A DNA stretch of 9,853 bases from JAUREX01 sp044356825 (lineage in GTDB: Bacteria; Pseudomonadota; Alphaproteobacteria; Rhodobacterales; Rhodobacteraceae): contig JBIKVM010000110.1 in the NCBI GenBank assembly GCA_044356825.1, forward strand, positions 1 through 9,853, written 5' to 3'. Every line of letters begins with the position of its first letter. Within the stretch, counting starts at the first letter, position 1. The notes beneath the pieces are model-generated. The model did not search any database. It had not been told where the DNA came from and saw nothing but the letters and a program-made list of their open reading frames with translations. The position numbers were made by a program, and so were the translations under genes. Positions 1-7,403 of this stretch are shown here, piece by piece.

Positions 1-562
1 GGTCAGGAGCGCGCAGGGCCTGCTCGAGACCATCGCCGAGGCGCTGAAGGCCCCCTTCCGGCTTGCGTTCTTTTACCCCAGCGCGGGCGGGGCGGGCCTG
101 CGCGAGCGGCTCGTCGACCCCCACGGTCTCCTGCTCGGGACGCGGCGCTATCTTGTCGCGCGCGAGGTCGGGGGCGACGGGCGCTGGCGCCACTTCCGGC
201 TCGACCGCATCTCGGAGGCGCGCGCGACGGGTGCCTCCTTCGCGCGCGATCCCGACTTCGACCTCGAGGCGCACGCCGCGCGCGCCTTCGGCTCCTATCA
301 CGATGATGGCGAATACGGCGAGGTGATCTGGCGCTTCTCGCCCGCCGCCGCCCCCGTCGCGCGCGAGTTCGTCTTTCACCCCCGGCAGGAACTGACCGAG
401 AACCCCGACGGCACGCTCACGGTCCGCTTCCACGCGGCGGGCCAGCTCGAGATGGCCTGGCACCTCTACCAATGGGGCGTCGAGGTCGAGGTCCTCGCCC
501 CTGAGCGCCTCCGGCGCATGATCGACGCCCACCGCAGGGCGGACTTCCCGGCACTGCCGTAA
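1..562 (+). CDS. WYL-domain transcriptional regulator, C-terminal part (5' end outside window)
   Basis: This is the C-terminal part of a WYL-domain regulator, a DNA-binding protein of the YafY/PafC kind whose WYL domain senses a ligand or nucleic acid. The frame is open from base 2 and gives 186 residues before TAA at 560-562. The WYL core is visible at residues 37-55 (LVDPHGLLLGTRRYLVARE, with RYL in place of the usual WYL), followed by RHFRLDRI at 63-70, which matches the family's conserved RxFRLDRI strand. A second part resembling the WCX extension follows at about 106-175, including AWHLYQWGVEVEVLAPERLR at 152-171. The N-terminal helix-turn-helix must lie upstream and is not seen. It converges on the operon from the other side of a 550-base gap, so there is no evidence that it regulates that operon. 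The family call is confident; the target is unknown. Confidence 0.88.
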   Translation, partial: VRSAQGLLETIAEALKAPFRLAFFYPSAGGAGLRERLVDPHGLLLGTRRYLVAREVGGDGRWRHFRLDRISEARATGASFARDPDFDLEAHAARAFGSYHDDGEYGEVIWRFSPAAAPVAREFVFHPRQELTENPDGTLTVRFHAAGQLEMAWHLYQWGVEVEVLAPERLRRMIDAHRRADFPALP

Positions 563-1112
563 CCGCGCAGGATGCGTCTGGGTGGCCCCTGCCTTGAAAT
601 CGCGACCCTGACCTGCCGTGTCCGTGCCCGGACCGCCGACTGCGCGCGCCTAGCAGTCACAATCCCCCGTTCGTCACGGCGTCCTTCGGCTCCATGCTCT
701 CGGTCGTTCGGGGACTACCTGCGCACCAGCGCAGATGGCAAGATCGGTCGGGGCAGGGCGACCGCCCGCGCGACTTGCGGCACGAAGACCTCCGGGGCGG
801 CGGCTGGCAACCGGCTGACCCACGGGGGGGCAGCACTGGATGGACGCGATCCGAGGATGCCCCACGCGGCCAGACCAAATCGCGATCACGTCCCAGACCC
901 GGGTGGTGGACGCTAAGCTTTCGATCCGGCCGTTCCCCCGAGGTTGCGCGACATGAAGGAGGCTCTTTCGGGCACCGACCGCGGCCATCGTGTTTTGCGT
1001 GGTGCTCGCGGCCACCTGAGGGTCGGGATCGGCGCACATGTGCGTCGGCACGCAGCGGAGCGGGATAGGATCTGATGGAACGTCGACGACATCGCCGGGG
1101 GCGCGCGGCCGG
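563..1112. other. 550-base gap between converging genes; no supported gene
   Basis: This stretch lies between the converging 3' ends of the WYL regulator and the amidohydrolase. Several short frames are open on both strands, for example minus 674-1051 and plus 694-1068. None has a recognisable domain, a good ribosome binding site or the steady G/C third-position bias of the neighbouring genes. Rare codons such as AGA, TTA, GTA and CGA appear in them. I see no strong hairpin followed by a T-run on either strand. A short 5-base-pair stem (GTCCG-TGCC-CGGAC, 620-633) sits about 58 bases after the WYL stop and is too weak to call a terminator. The stretch could hold a decayed gene or mobile-element remnant, but I cannot identify one. 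Confidence 0.6.
1033..1044. repeat. perfect 12-base palindrome CGCACATGTGCG
   Basis: CGCACATGTGCG is its own reverse complement. It lies about 70 bases past the stop of the amidohydrolase, in the gene-free stretch. It could be a binding site for a dimeric protein or may be chance in GC-rich DNA. No adjacent promoter is evident. Confidence 0.4.
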
Positions 1113-2357
1113 TCAATCCTGGTTGTCGGTTATCTCGGTGTAACTTTGCTGCATCACGACGCGCCCATCAGCGATCACGGCGCTGATATGCTCTGCGGGG
1201 GTGCCCAGCACCGCCACATCCCTGAGCGGATCGCGATCAAGGATGATCAGGTCGGCCCGCTTTCCTTCGGCGATCGTGCCGACCTCGTCGGCCAGCCCCA
1301 TGATGGTGGCGTTGCCGAGCGTCGCGGCGCGCACGATCTCGGCGTTCGACATCACCGCCCGCCGCAGCAGGAGCTCCTCGGGCTGGCGATGGTGCGCGCC
1401 GTGGTGCAGGTCGGTGCCGTGCCCGATCACGACGCCGGCCGAGCGGGCGATGTCGATGCTCTCGAGCCCGCGCCGCAGCAGATCCGCCATGCGCGCGGCA
1501 GTCGCCGGATCGCGGGCCTCTTCGCGCAGCACGGCAAAGACCGTGAGCGTCGGCACGATGCCCGCGCCCGCCGCGGCGATGCGTGCGGCGGTTGCAGGCG
1601 AGAGCAGCGTGGCATGTTCGATCGAGCGCACCCCGGCCGCGACGCAGATGTCGATGGCGCGGCTCTCATAGGCATGGGCCATGACATAGGTTCCACCAGC
1701 TGCCGCCTCGGCGACTGCGGCGGCGATCTCGGCGGGGCTGAACTGCGGCGTCTCCATCGGGATGCCCGACAGGATGCCGCCCGAGGCCATCAGCTTGATC
1801 TGGGTCGCCCCCCCGCGCAACTCCTCGCGCACCGCGGCGCGGAGCGCGGCCTCGCCTTCGACGACGCGGGTGATGGTGCGGTGGCCGTGGCAGACCGGAC
1901 AGCCGGGCGGCGCGTCGCGTCCGCGACCGAAATCGCCCTGCCCGCCACGCTCGGCAAGGGCGAGGCCGGAGGGATAGAGCCGCGGCCCCGCGACCGGCCC
2001 CTCGGCAACGGCCTGCGCCAGCCCGCCGTCTGCGCCGCCCGCATCGCGCACCGTGGTGTAGCCGCGCGCGAGCATCCCCTGCAGCACGCCGAGCGCCCGC
2101 GCCCCGACCAGATAGGGCGAAAGCGCGGCGATCCCGGCATAGTCCGGCGCGACGGCGATCGCGTGGACATGGGCGTCGATCAGGCCGGGCATCACCCAGC
2201 GCCCGCCCGCGTCGATGACCTGCGCGCCCGGCGCCGCGACGGCGCCCTCGGCGACGCGGGTGATGCGGCCATCCTCGATCAGGATCGACATCGCCGGCCA
2301 CACCGCGCCCGCGACGACATCGACGATCCGCGCCCCCGTGATCAGGATGCCCGTCAT
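1113..2357 (-). CDS. metal-dependent amidohydrolase, Xaa-Pro/Xaa-Arg dipeptidase-like
   Basis: A 414-residue member of the amidohydrolase superfamily (imidazolonepropionase/prolidase-like group), probably cytoplasmic since no signal peptide is visible. The full set of active-site residues can be read: HxH at 63/65 in GLIDAHVHA, K188 in IKLMASGG (the likely carboxylated bridging lysine), H228 in MAHAYES, H248 in SIEHAT and D316 in GHGTDLHH. This suggests a two-metal enzyme cutting an amide or peptide bond. The closest characterised groups I know with IKLMASGG and AHAYES patterns are Xaa-Pro/Xaa-Arg dipeptidases. A loop at 152-159 reads GCPVCHGH, a CxxC followed by two histidines. The frame is open further upstream to about 2795 inside the ATPase gene, but ATG at 2357 is preferred: the protein begins there with the family's N-terminal beta strands (MTGILITGARIVD), 13 bases after the ATPase stop. 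No clear ribosome binding site is seen, so coupling to the ATPase gene is possible. The substrate is not predictable; N-acyl amino acids or cyclic amides are alternatives. Confidence 0.87.
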   Translation of the reverse strand: MTGILITGARIVDVVAGAVWPAMSILIEDGRITRVAEGAVAAPGAQVIDAGGRWVMPGLIDAHVHAIAVAPDYAGIAALSPYLVGARALGVLQGMLARGYTTVRDAGGADGGLAQAVAEGPVAGPRLYPSGLALAERGGQGDFGRGRDAPPGCPVCHGHRTITRVVEGEAALRAAVREELRGGATQIKLMASGGILSGIPMETPQFSPAEIAAAVAEAAAGGTYVMAHAYESRAIDICVAAGVRSIEHATLLSPATAARIAAAGAGIVPTLTVFAVLREEARDPATAARMADLLRRGLESIDIARSAGVVIGHGTDLHHGAHHRQPEELLLRRAVMSNAEIVRAATLGNATIMGLADEVGTIAEGKRADLIILDRDPLRDVAVLGTPAEHISAVIADGRVVMQQSYTEITDNQD

Positions 2358-2370
2358 GGCCCGGGCGCGA

Positions 2371-3450
2371 TCACGACACGGCGGGCACGAGGAAGAGATC
2401 GCCGGGCCCGAAATCGACCCCGACCGCGGTGCCGACCCGCGCGGGCGGCGCACCGAGGTTCGGCACTCGCGCAACAAGCGCCGTGCCTCCGGCGTCAAGA
2501 TCGACCCGATAATCCGGCCCGGTGAAGGCGACATCGGTGACACGGGCCGGGATGCCCGCGCCGGCACTGACGATGCGCAGCCGCTCGGGCCGGATGCCTG
2601 CGACCATCCGCGGCGCCCCGGGCTGCCAGCCGGGCGGGAAGGGCACCACCACCGCGCCGCCCAGCACCGGCCGGAAGCCGCCCGCCTGCGTGTCGGGTTC
2701 GAGCGCGAGCAGCGTGCAATCTCCCAGGAATCGCGCGACGAAGGCATTCGCCGGCCGGTCGTAAAGCGCGGCCGGCGGCCCCGATTGTTCGACACGGCCG
2801 TGGTTCATCACCACCACCCGGTCGGACATGTTCATCGCCTCTTCCTGATCGTGGGTCACATAGACGACCGTCACGCCGATCCGGCGGTGGAGGGCACGAA
2901 TCTCGGCCTGCATCGTGCTGCGCAGGTTCTTGTCGAGCGCGCCGAGCGGTTCGTCCATCAGCAGGATGTCGGGGTCGAAGACAAGCGCGCGCGCGACGGC
3001 GACGCGCTGCTGCTGGCCTCCCGAAAGCTGGCGCGGTAGCCGCCCCCCGAGGCCCGGCAGGCCGATGAGGTCGAGCACCGTTTCGACCTTGCGCGCGCGT
3101 TCGGCGGCCGGGATTCCGCGCATCTCGAGCGGGAAGGCGACGTTCTCGGCCACGGTCATGTGCGGAAACAGCGCGTAGTTCTGGAACACCATCCCGATGT
3201 TGCGCCGCGCCACTGGAATGTCGGCGACGTTCCGTCCACCGATGCGGATCGCGCCCGAGCTTGCCTCCTCATAGCCCGCGATGATCTTGAGCAGCGTCGT
3301 CTTGCCCGAGCCCGACGGTCCGAGCAGCGTGCAGAACTCCCCCGCCGCGATCGCGATGTCGACCCCGTCGACGGCCGCGACGGCGCCGAAGCGCTTGTTC
3401 AGCGCGACGAGTTCGACGGTCTTGCCGACATGGGCAGCAGCTTCGGTCAT
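2371..3450 (-). CDS. ABC transporter ATP-binding protein, PotA-like
   Basis: A 359-residue ATPase of the spermidine/putrescine/Fe/sulfate-type importers, acting at the inner face of the membrane. All nucleotide-binding motifs are intact: Walker A GPSGSGKT at 44-51, Q-loop Q90 in MVFQNYALFPHMTV, signature LSGGQQQRVAVARAL at 142-156, Walker B ILLMDEP at 162-168, D-loop GALD, and switch histidine H200 in YVTHDQEEA. The C-terminal part (about 240-359) looks like a TOBE_2 domain, as in PotA, FbpC and related proteins. The ATG overlaps the permease stop as ATGA (3447-3450), indicating translational coupling and a 1:1 partnership. Length is normal for the family. The family is certain; the transported substrate is not, since PotA-type sequences serve polyamines, opines, iron, 2-aminoethylphosphonate and others. 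Confidence 0.95.
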   Translation of the reverse strand: MTEAAAHVGKTVELVALNKRFGAVAAVDGVDIAIAAGEFCTLLGPSGSGKTTLLKIIAGYEEASSGAIRIGGRNVADIPVARRNIGMVFQNYALFPHMTVAENVAFPLEMRGIPAAERARKVETVLDLIGLPGLGGRLPRQLSGGQQQRVAVARALVFDPDILLMDEPLGALDKNLRSTMQAEIRALHRRIGVTVVYVTHDQEEAMNMSDRVVVMNHGRVEQSGPPAALYDRPANAFVARFLGDCTLLALEPDTQAGGFRPVLGGAVVVPFPPGWQPGAPRMVAGIRPERLRIVSAGAGIPARVTDVAFTGPDYRVDLDAGGTALVARVPNLGAPPARVGTAVGVDFGPGDLFLVPAVS

Positions 3451-5126
3451 GGGCGCTTCCGGATGAGGAGGCTCGCCACGAGGGCGGCGAGCGAGAAGAG
3501 GATGAGGATCACGGCGACCGCGATGATGGCGGGGTCGATGTCATCGAGCGCGCCCTCGTAGATCACGCGCGGCAGCGTGCGCGATTTCGCGTTGGTGAGG
3601 AAAAGCGCAAGCACGACATCGTCGAAGGAGGTGATGAAGGCGAACACCGCCCCCGCCCCGATCCCCGGCAGGATCGAGGGCAGCATCACCCGGCGGAACA
3701 TCACCGGCCACGAGGCGCCGAGCCCGAGCGCGGCAAGCTCGAGGTTGGGATCGAAGCTGCGCAGACCCGCCCGGACCGTCACATAGACGAAGGGCAGCGC
3801 GAGCAGCGCATGTCCGAAGGCCAGAAGCTCGTGCGAGCCCATGAAGGGGCCGCGGGCGTGGGTGTAGTAGAGCGCGATCGCCACGATGATCGGCGGCACC
3901 ACGAGCGGGGCGAGCAGCACGACCTCGAGCGTCCGCGCCAGCGGTCCGCGCAGGCGCGACACCACGATCGCGGCCAGGGTGCCGAAGGCGACCGCGACCG
4001 CAACGCCCAGCACCGCGACGCGCAGGCTCGACACGAAGGCCGCGAGCCACTTCGGATCAGCCGCGAGCTTGGCATACCAGCGCGTCGTCCATTCGGCGGG
4101 CGGGAACTGGATGAAGGGCGAACTCGCGAAGCTCAGCGGAAAGACGACGAGGATCGGCACGACGAGGAAGATCGCGACGACAAGGCCGAGCACCAGCGCC
4201 ACGCGCCACGCCGCCCCCCCGCCCCTGCGCGCAAGGCGCGGGTCGATGACCGTGCCCGTCTCCGAGGCAAAGAGCCGGTCGAAGCCGTAGAAGCGCTGGA
4301 AGACGAAGAACACCGCGAGCGTCGAGCCGAGCAGCACGATGCTGAGCGCCGAGGCCATCGCCCAGTCGAGCTGTTCCTGCATGTGATAGCTGACCATCTG
4401 CGCGAGCATCATCTGCCGCGGCCCGCCCATCAGCGAGGGCGTTATGTAGTAGCCGATCGCGCTCATGAACACGATGAGCGCCCCGGCCGCCGCCCCCGGC
4501 GCGGTCAGCGGCACGATGATGCGCCCCACGAGCGTCGCGGGCCCCGCCCCGAGCCCCTCGGCCGCCTGCAGGAGTTGTCCATCGAGCGCGCGGAACGCGG
4601 CATAGAGCGGCAGCACCATGAAGGGCAGCAGCACATGCACCATCCCGATGATGACGGCCGGCAGGTTGTAGAGGAAGGCCACCGGCTCATCGACGATGCC
4701 GGTGCCCGTCAGCACCGTGTTGACCGCGCCGTTGCGCTGCAAGAGCACCATCCACGCCGCCGTCCGCACGAGCGCGCTTGTCCAGAAGGGCAGCAGGACG
4801 ACGAAGGTCAGGATCTGCGCCGCCCGCGGCGGCACGCTCGCCATGAGGTAGGCCAGCGGATAGGCCGCGACCAGCGCGGTGCCGGTGACAAGCCCCGCGA
4901 TGACGAAGGTATTGACGAAGGCGCGCTGATAGTTCGGCGAGGTCGCGAGCTTGGCATAGGCCGCGAGGCTCTCTCCCCCCTGCAGGCTTGCCCCCATCAG
5001 CGACAGGATGGGCCAGACGAAGGCCGCGAACACCACCGCGAATATCGCGACCCCGAGGATGCGGGCAATCCCGCCCCCCCCGCCCGTGCGCCGCGCGGGC
5101 GCGGCTGGCTCGGCCCCCGCCGTCAT
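3447..5126 (-). CDS. fused ABC transporter permease, PotB-like and PotC-like halves in one chain
   Basis: A 559-residue inner-membrane permease containing two complete binding-protein-dependent transport (BPD_transp_1) halves. The first half has about six membrane segments (roughly 21-45, 72-95, 105-128, 152-175, 210-230, 258-278) and an EAA coupling loop at about 188-207 (AAEGLGAGPATLVGRIIVPL). The second has about six more (306-332, 364-390, 398-422, 432-455, 487-512, 533-555) and an EAA loop at about 465-484 (AALGLGASWPVMFRRVMLPS). PotB and PotC are normally separate proteins of about 280 residues each, so this is a head-to-tail fusion. It explains why the operon has only one permease gene. 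The linker at about 280-305 is charged and arginine/glycine-rich. The start ATG at 5126 follows the M24 gene stop by 24 bases; the N-terminus is a short proline/glycine-rich cytoplasmic tail. The substrate is unknown. FbpB-type iron permeases are also fused, so a polyamine substrate should not be assumed. Confidence 0.93.
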   Translation of the reverse strand: MTAGAEPAAPARRTGGGGGIARILGVAIFAVVFAAFVWPILSLMGASLQGGESLAAYAKLATSPNYQRAFVNTFVIAGLVTGTALVAAYPLAYLMASVPPRAAQILTFVVLLPFWTSALVRTAAWMVLLQRNGAVNTVLTGTGIVDEPVAFLYNLPAVIIGMVHVLLPFMVLPLYAAFRALDGQLLQAAEGLGAGPATLVGRIIVPLTAPGAAAGALIVFMSAIGYYITPSLMGGPRQMMLAQMVSYHMQEQLDWAMASALSIVLLGSTLAVFFVFQRFYGFDRLFASETGTVIDPRLARRGGGAAWRVALVLGLVVAIFLVVPILVVFPLSFASSPFIQFPPAEWTTRWYAKLAADPKWLAAFVSSLRVAVLGVAVAVAFGTLAAIVVSRLRGPLARTLEVVLLAPLVVPPIIVAIALYYTHARGPFMGSHELLAFGHALLALPFVYVTVRAGLRSFDPNLELAALGLGASWPVMFRRVMLPSILPGIGAGAVFAFITSFDDVVLALFLTNAKSRTLPRVIYEGALDDIDPAIIAVAVILILFSLAALVASLLIRKRP

Positions 5127-5150
5127 GGCCGGCCCGTCACGGTCGCGCCG

Positions 5151-6293
5151 TCATGCGGGGTCCGTCCCGCCGACGAGCAGCGCGCGCGGAAAGCTTGTCA
5201 GCCGTTCGACACCCGTCGGCGTCACGAGGATCGTCTCGGACATGCCGAACCCGTTGACGAGCAGATAGCTGTGGAAGGTCATGCCCGGCTCGAAGCGCCA
5301 TTCGGCCTCGGGCGTGGCCTCGAGCGGCTCTGCGTCGGTCGGATGCATGAGCAGCCCGACCGAATAGAAGGTCTTGTTGGTGTAGGCCGGCACGAGGCCC
5401 GTGGCCACGATGCCCTCGCGATAGATCCGGTCGGGGACGGTGGCGGGCACGCCCGGTGCAACCGCCGCTATGGCGCGATCCTGCACCTCGATCAGCGCCT
5501 CGGCCATCGCGCGCTCGGCGTCGCTCGCCGCGCCGATCTTGATCGTGCGCATGAAGCGGGCGTTGTAATGGCGCGTGTGCGGGGTCGGTTCGTACTGGAG
5601 CGTATCGCCATGCTCGAGCCGCCGACGCATGTATCCGCCGTGCAGATGCCGCGCACGCTCGCCCGATGACAGTACCCCCGGCCCCGGCGTGTCGCTGCCC
5701 GCACGGATCAGCGCAGCGGCCGCGGCGGCCGCGACATCGACCTCGTCGGCGCCGGGAAGGGCAGCCGCGACGGCGGCGCGCATCGCGGCTTCGGCGGCGC
5801 GTGCGGCGGTGCGCTGATAGGCGATCTCGGCGGGCGACTTGACGAGCCGCAGCCGCGCCGGCATCGCGCCCACATCGACGAGCTCGGCCGGGGCGAGGCC
5901 CGCGCCGAGCGCGGCGAGGCGCGAATGATTGAGCACCCAGCTGTCCATCTCGACCCCGAGCCGTCGCGCGCCCGGCAGACGATCGCGCAGGGTGCGCAGC
6001 GTGAGCGCGAGGCGGTCCTCGCCGTCGCGCCAGCAGACGACATCGGCGAAGGCGCAGGTCTTGTCGGCGTAATATTTCGAGACATTGCGGCAGATCAGCG
6101 TGGGCTCGCCCACCCGCGGGATGATCGCCACCTGAAAGCCGCTGTAGGCGCGGGTATAATGCCCCGTCGTCCAGGTGATCGTCTCGGGCTGGAAGGCGAT
6201 CAGCGCGTCGAGTCCGAGCGCGCCGATCGCCGTCTGCACCCGGTCGAGGCGGGAGAGGAATTCGGCCCTGTCAAACCACATGAGGTCCAGCAT
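5151..6293 (-). CDS. M24/creatinase-fold hydrolase lacking canonical metal ligands
   Basis: A 380-residue protein with an N-terminal creatinase/prolidase-N domain (about 1-150) and a C-terminal pita-bread M24 domain (about 160-375). It lacks a signal peptide and is probably cytoplasmic. M24 landmarks are recognisable (GPGVLSSGERARHLHGG at 204-220, GDTLQYEP at 229-236, RFMRTIKIG at 246-254, FEPGMTF at 334-340, SETILVT at 352-358), but the five metal ligands of methionine aminopeptidases and prolidases appear changed. The usual D of LDFG aligns with E235, the D of DxTRT with R246 or A245, the GHGIG histidine with FYSVG, the glutamate of EPG with H341/S342, and the ED pair with SE at 352-353. 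This is the pattern of creatinase-like, metal-independent C-N hydrolases. H216 or H218 could be the equivalent of the creatinase catalytic histidine. An intact Shine-Dalgarno stretch before ATG 6293 supports this start over M5. It lies between the binding protein and permease genes, so it probably acts on the imported compound. The exact reaction is unknown. Confidence 0.85.
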   Translation of the reverse strand: MLDLMWFDRAEFLSRLDRVQTAIGALGLDALIAFQPETITWTTGHYTRAYSGFQVAIIPRVGEPTLICRNVSKYYADKTCAFADVVCWRDGEDRLALTLRTLRDRLPGARRLGVEMDSWVLNHSRLAALGAGLAPAELVDVGAMPARLRLVKSPAEIAYQRTAARAAEAAMRAAVAAALPGADEVDVAAAAAAALIRAGSDTPGPGVLSSGERARHLHGGYMRRRLEHGDTLQYEPTPHTRHYNARFMRTIKIGAASDAERAMAEALIEVQDRAIAAVAPGVPATVPDRIYREGIVATGLVPAYTNKTFYSVGLLMHPTDAEPLEATPEAEWRFEPGMTFHSYLLVNGFGMSETILVTPTGVERLTSFPRALLVGGTDPA

Positions 6294-6310
6294 CTTCCCC
6301 TCCCGCCTCC
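6294..6310 (-). promoter_or_regulatory. strong ribosome binding site of the M24 gene
   Basis: On the minus strand this reads GGAGGCGGGAGGGGAAG directly before ATG. It provides two overlapping Shine-Dalgarno options, GGAGG and GGAGGGGA-like, and decides the start at 6293 over the internal ATG four codons later. Confidence 0.65.
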
Positions 6311-6323
6311 AATCCGGTCCGGC

Positions 6324-7373
6324 TTACTGCTGCATCAGCGTGTTGTAACGCTCGATCATCGCCGGTTCGTTCGCAAGCCACCAATCCACGTTGAGGAACA
6401 GCGACTGCGCGAGGTTCTCGGGCGAGGACGGCAGGCGCGCCCACTCTTCCTGCGGGATGAAGTCCCAGGCGCCGGGCGTGACCGGGCCGTAGGCGACATA
6501 CTTGTGGAACTCGGCCTGCGCCTCGGGCGAGACGGCGTGGTTGAGGAAGGCGATCGCGGTGTCGCGGTTCTTGGCGCCCTTCACGATCATGAAATAGCCC
6601 ACCTCGGCGACGGCCCCGTTCCAGACGGCCTTGATCGGCAACCCTTCCTTGATGCCCGCCTCGATGCGGCCGTTCCAGCCGTTCGACATCACGACCTCGC
6701 CGCTGCCCAGAAGCTGCGCGGGCTGCGCGCCCTTCGTCCACCAGACGGCGATATGGGGCTTCAGCGCCTCGATCTTGGCGAAGGCGCGGTCCTGCCCCTC
6801 GGGGGTGGCGAGCACGCTGTAGACATCGGCTGCCGCGACGCCGTCAGCCATGAGCGCGGCCTCGAGCACGGTGTTCGGCCCGCCATAGAGCGCGCGCTTG
6901 CCCGGGAACTTCTCGACATCCCAGAAATCGGCCCAGGACGCAGGCTGAGGCCCACCGTCGGGGAAGGCCGCCGTCGAGAAGGCGAAGTTCGTCGAGAAGA
7001 TCTCTGAGGGCACGCCGTACTTGTTGACGATCTCAGGATAGACGTGGCTCTGGTCGACCATCTCGGGGGTGATCTCTTCAAAGAGCCCCTCGGCCGCGCC
7101 GCGCGCCACGCCGAGGCCGCCGTCCGTCACGACATCCCATGTCACGGTGCCGGTATCGACCATCGCCTTGATCTTGGCGGTCTCGGGGCCCGTCTCCTCG
7201 AGCACGTTGACGCCGGTCTCGGCCTTGAAGGGGTCGAGCCACGCGGCGCGGATCGCGTCCTGATAGGCGCCACCCCAGCTGACGAACACCATCTCCGCCG
7301 CGAGCGCGGGCGACGACGCCGCGCCGACGGCTGCCATCCCGGCGAATAGTGCTGCCTTCACAGTCCTGTTCAT
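6324..7373 (-). CDS. periplasmic solute-binding protein, PotD-like ABC importer component
   Basis: A 349-residue extracellular solute-binding protein of the spermidine/putrescine-type family (PotD/COG0687, SBP_bac_8-like). It has a Sec signal peptide: MNRTVK, a hydrophobic core (AALFAGMAAVGAA), then SPALAAE with cleavage likely after about residue 26. The mature start MVFVSWGGAYQDAIRAAWLDPFKAETGVNV is the family's typical first strand and helix. PASWADFWDVEKFPGKRAL (about 144-162) and MSNGWNGRI (about 231-239) are also characteristic. No lipobox cysteine is present, so it should be soluble in the periplasm. A Shine-Dalgarno GGGAAGGAAA lies about 5-7 bases before ATG 7373. It sits 30 bases after the amidotransferase gene and 30 bases before the M24 gene, and should deliver the ligand to the fused permease. 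The ligand is unknown; this family binds polyamines but also opines, amino acid derivatives and other cations. Confidence 0.92.
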   Translation of the reverse strand: MNRTVKAALFAGMAAVGAASSPALAAEMVFVSWGGAYQDAIRAAWLDPFKAETGVNVLEETGPETAKIKAMVDTGTVTWDVVTDGGLGVARGAAEGLFEEITPEMVDQSHVYPEIVNKYGVPSEIFSTNFAFSTAAFPDGGPQPASWADFWDVEKFPGKRALYGGPNTVLEAALMADGVAAADVYSVLATPEGQDRAFAKIEALKPHIAVWWTKGAQPAQLLGSGEVVMSNGWNGRIEAGIKEGLPIKAVWNGAVAEVGYFMIVKGAKNRDTAIAFLNHAVSPEAQAEFHKYVAYGPVTPGAWDFIPQEEWARLPSSPENLAQSLFLNVDWWLANEPAMIERYNTLMQQ

Positions 7374-7403
7374 GTCGGTTTCCTTCCCAGTTGGTTGAGG
7401 GTG

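Noticed and set aside
620..633. Possible terminator hairpin after the WYL gene
   Set aside because: The stem has only 5 base pairs, no T-run follows, and it is about 58 bases past the stop.
674..1051. Possible small gene on the minus strand (125 codons)
   Set aside because: No ribosome binding site, no recognised domain, and the codon use decays along its length. At most it could be a remnant.
1038..2525. 495-codon open frame on the plus strand
   Set aside because: It is antisense to the amidohydrolase and ATPase, which have complete active sites. The plus-strand product is Arg/Asp/Gly-rich without motifs.
1113..2795. Longer 560-codon version of the amidohydrolase
   Set aside because: The extra 146 codons lie inside the ATPase gene in another frame, and their product is Arg/Ser/Pro-rich. 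The conserved amidohydrolase N-terminus starts at ATG 2357.
3810..5669. 619-codon open frame on the plus strand
   Set aside because: It lies opposite the permease and M24 genes. Its product is a run of Arg, His, Asp and Glu with no domain, the usual shadow of GC-rich genes read on the other strand.
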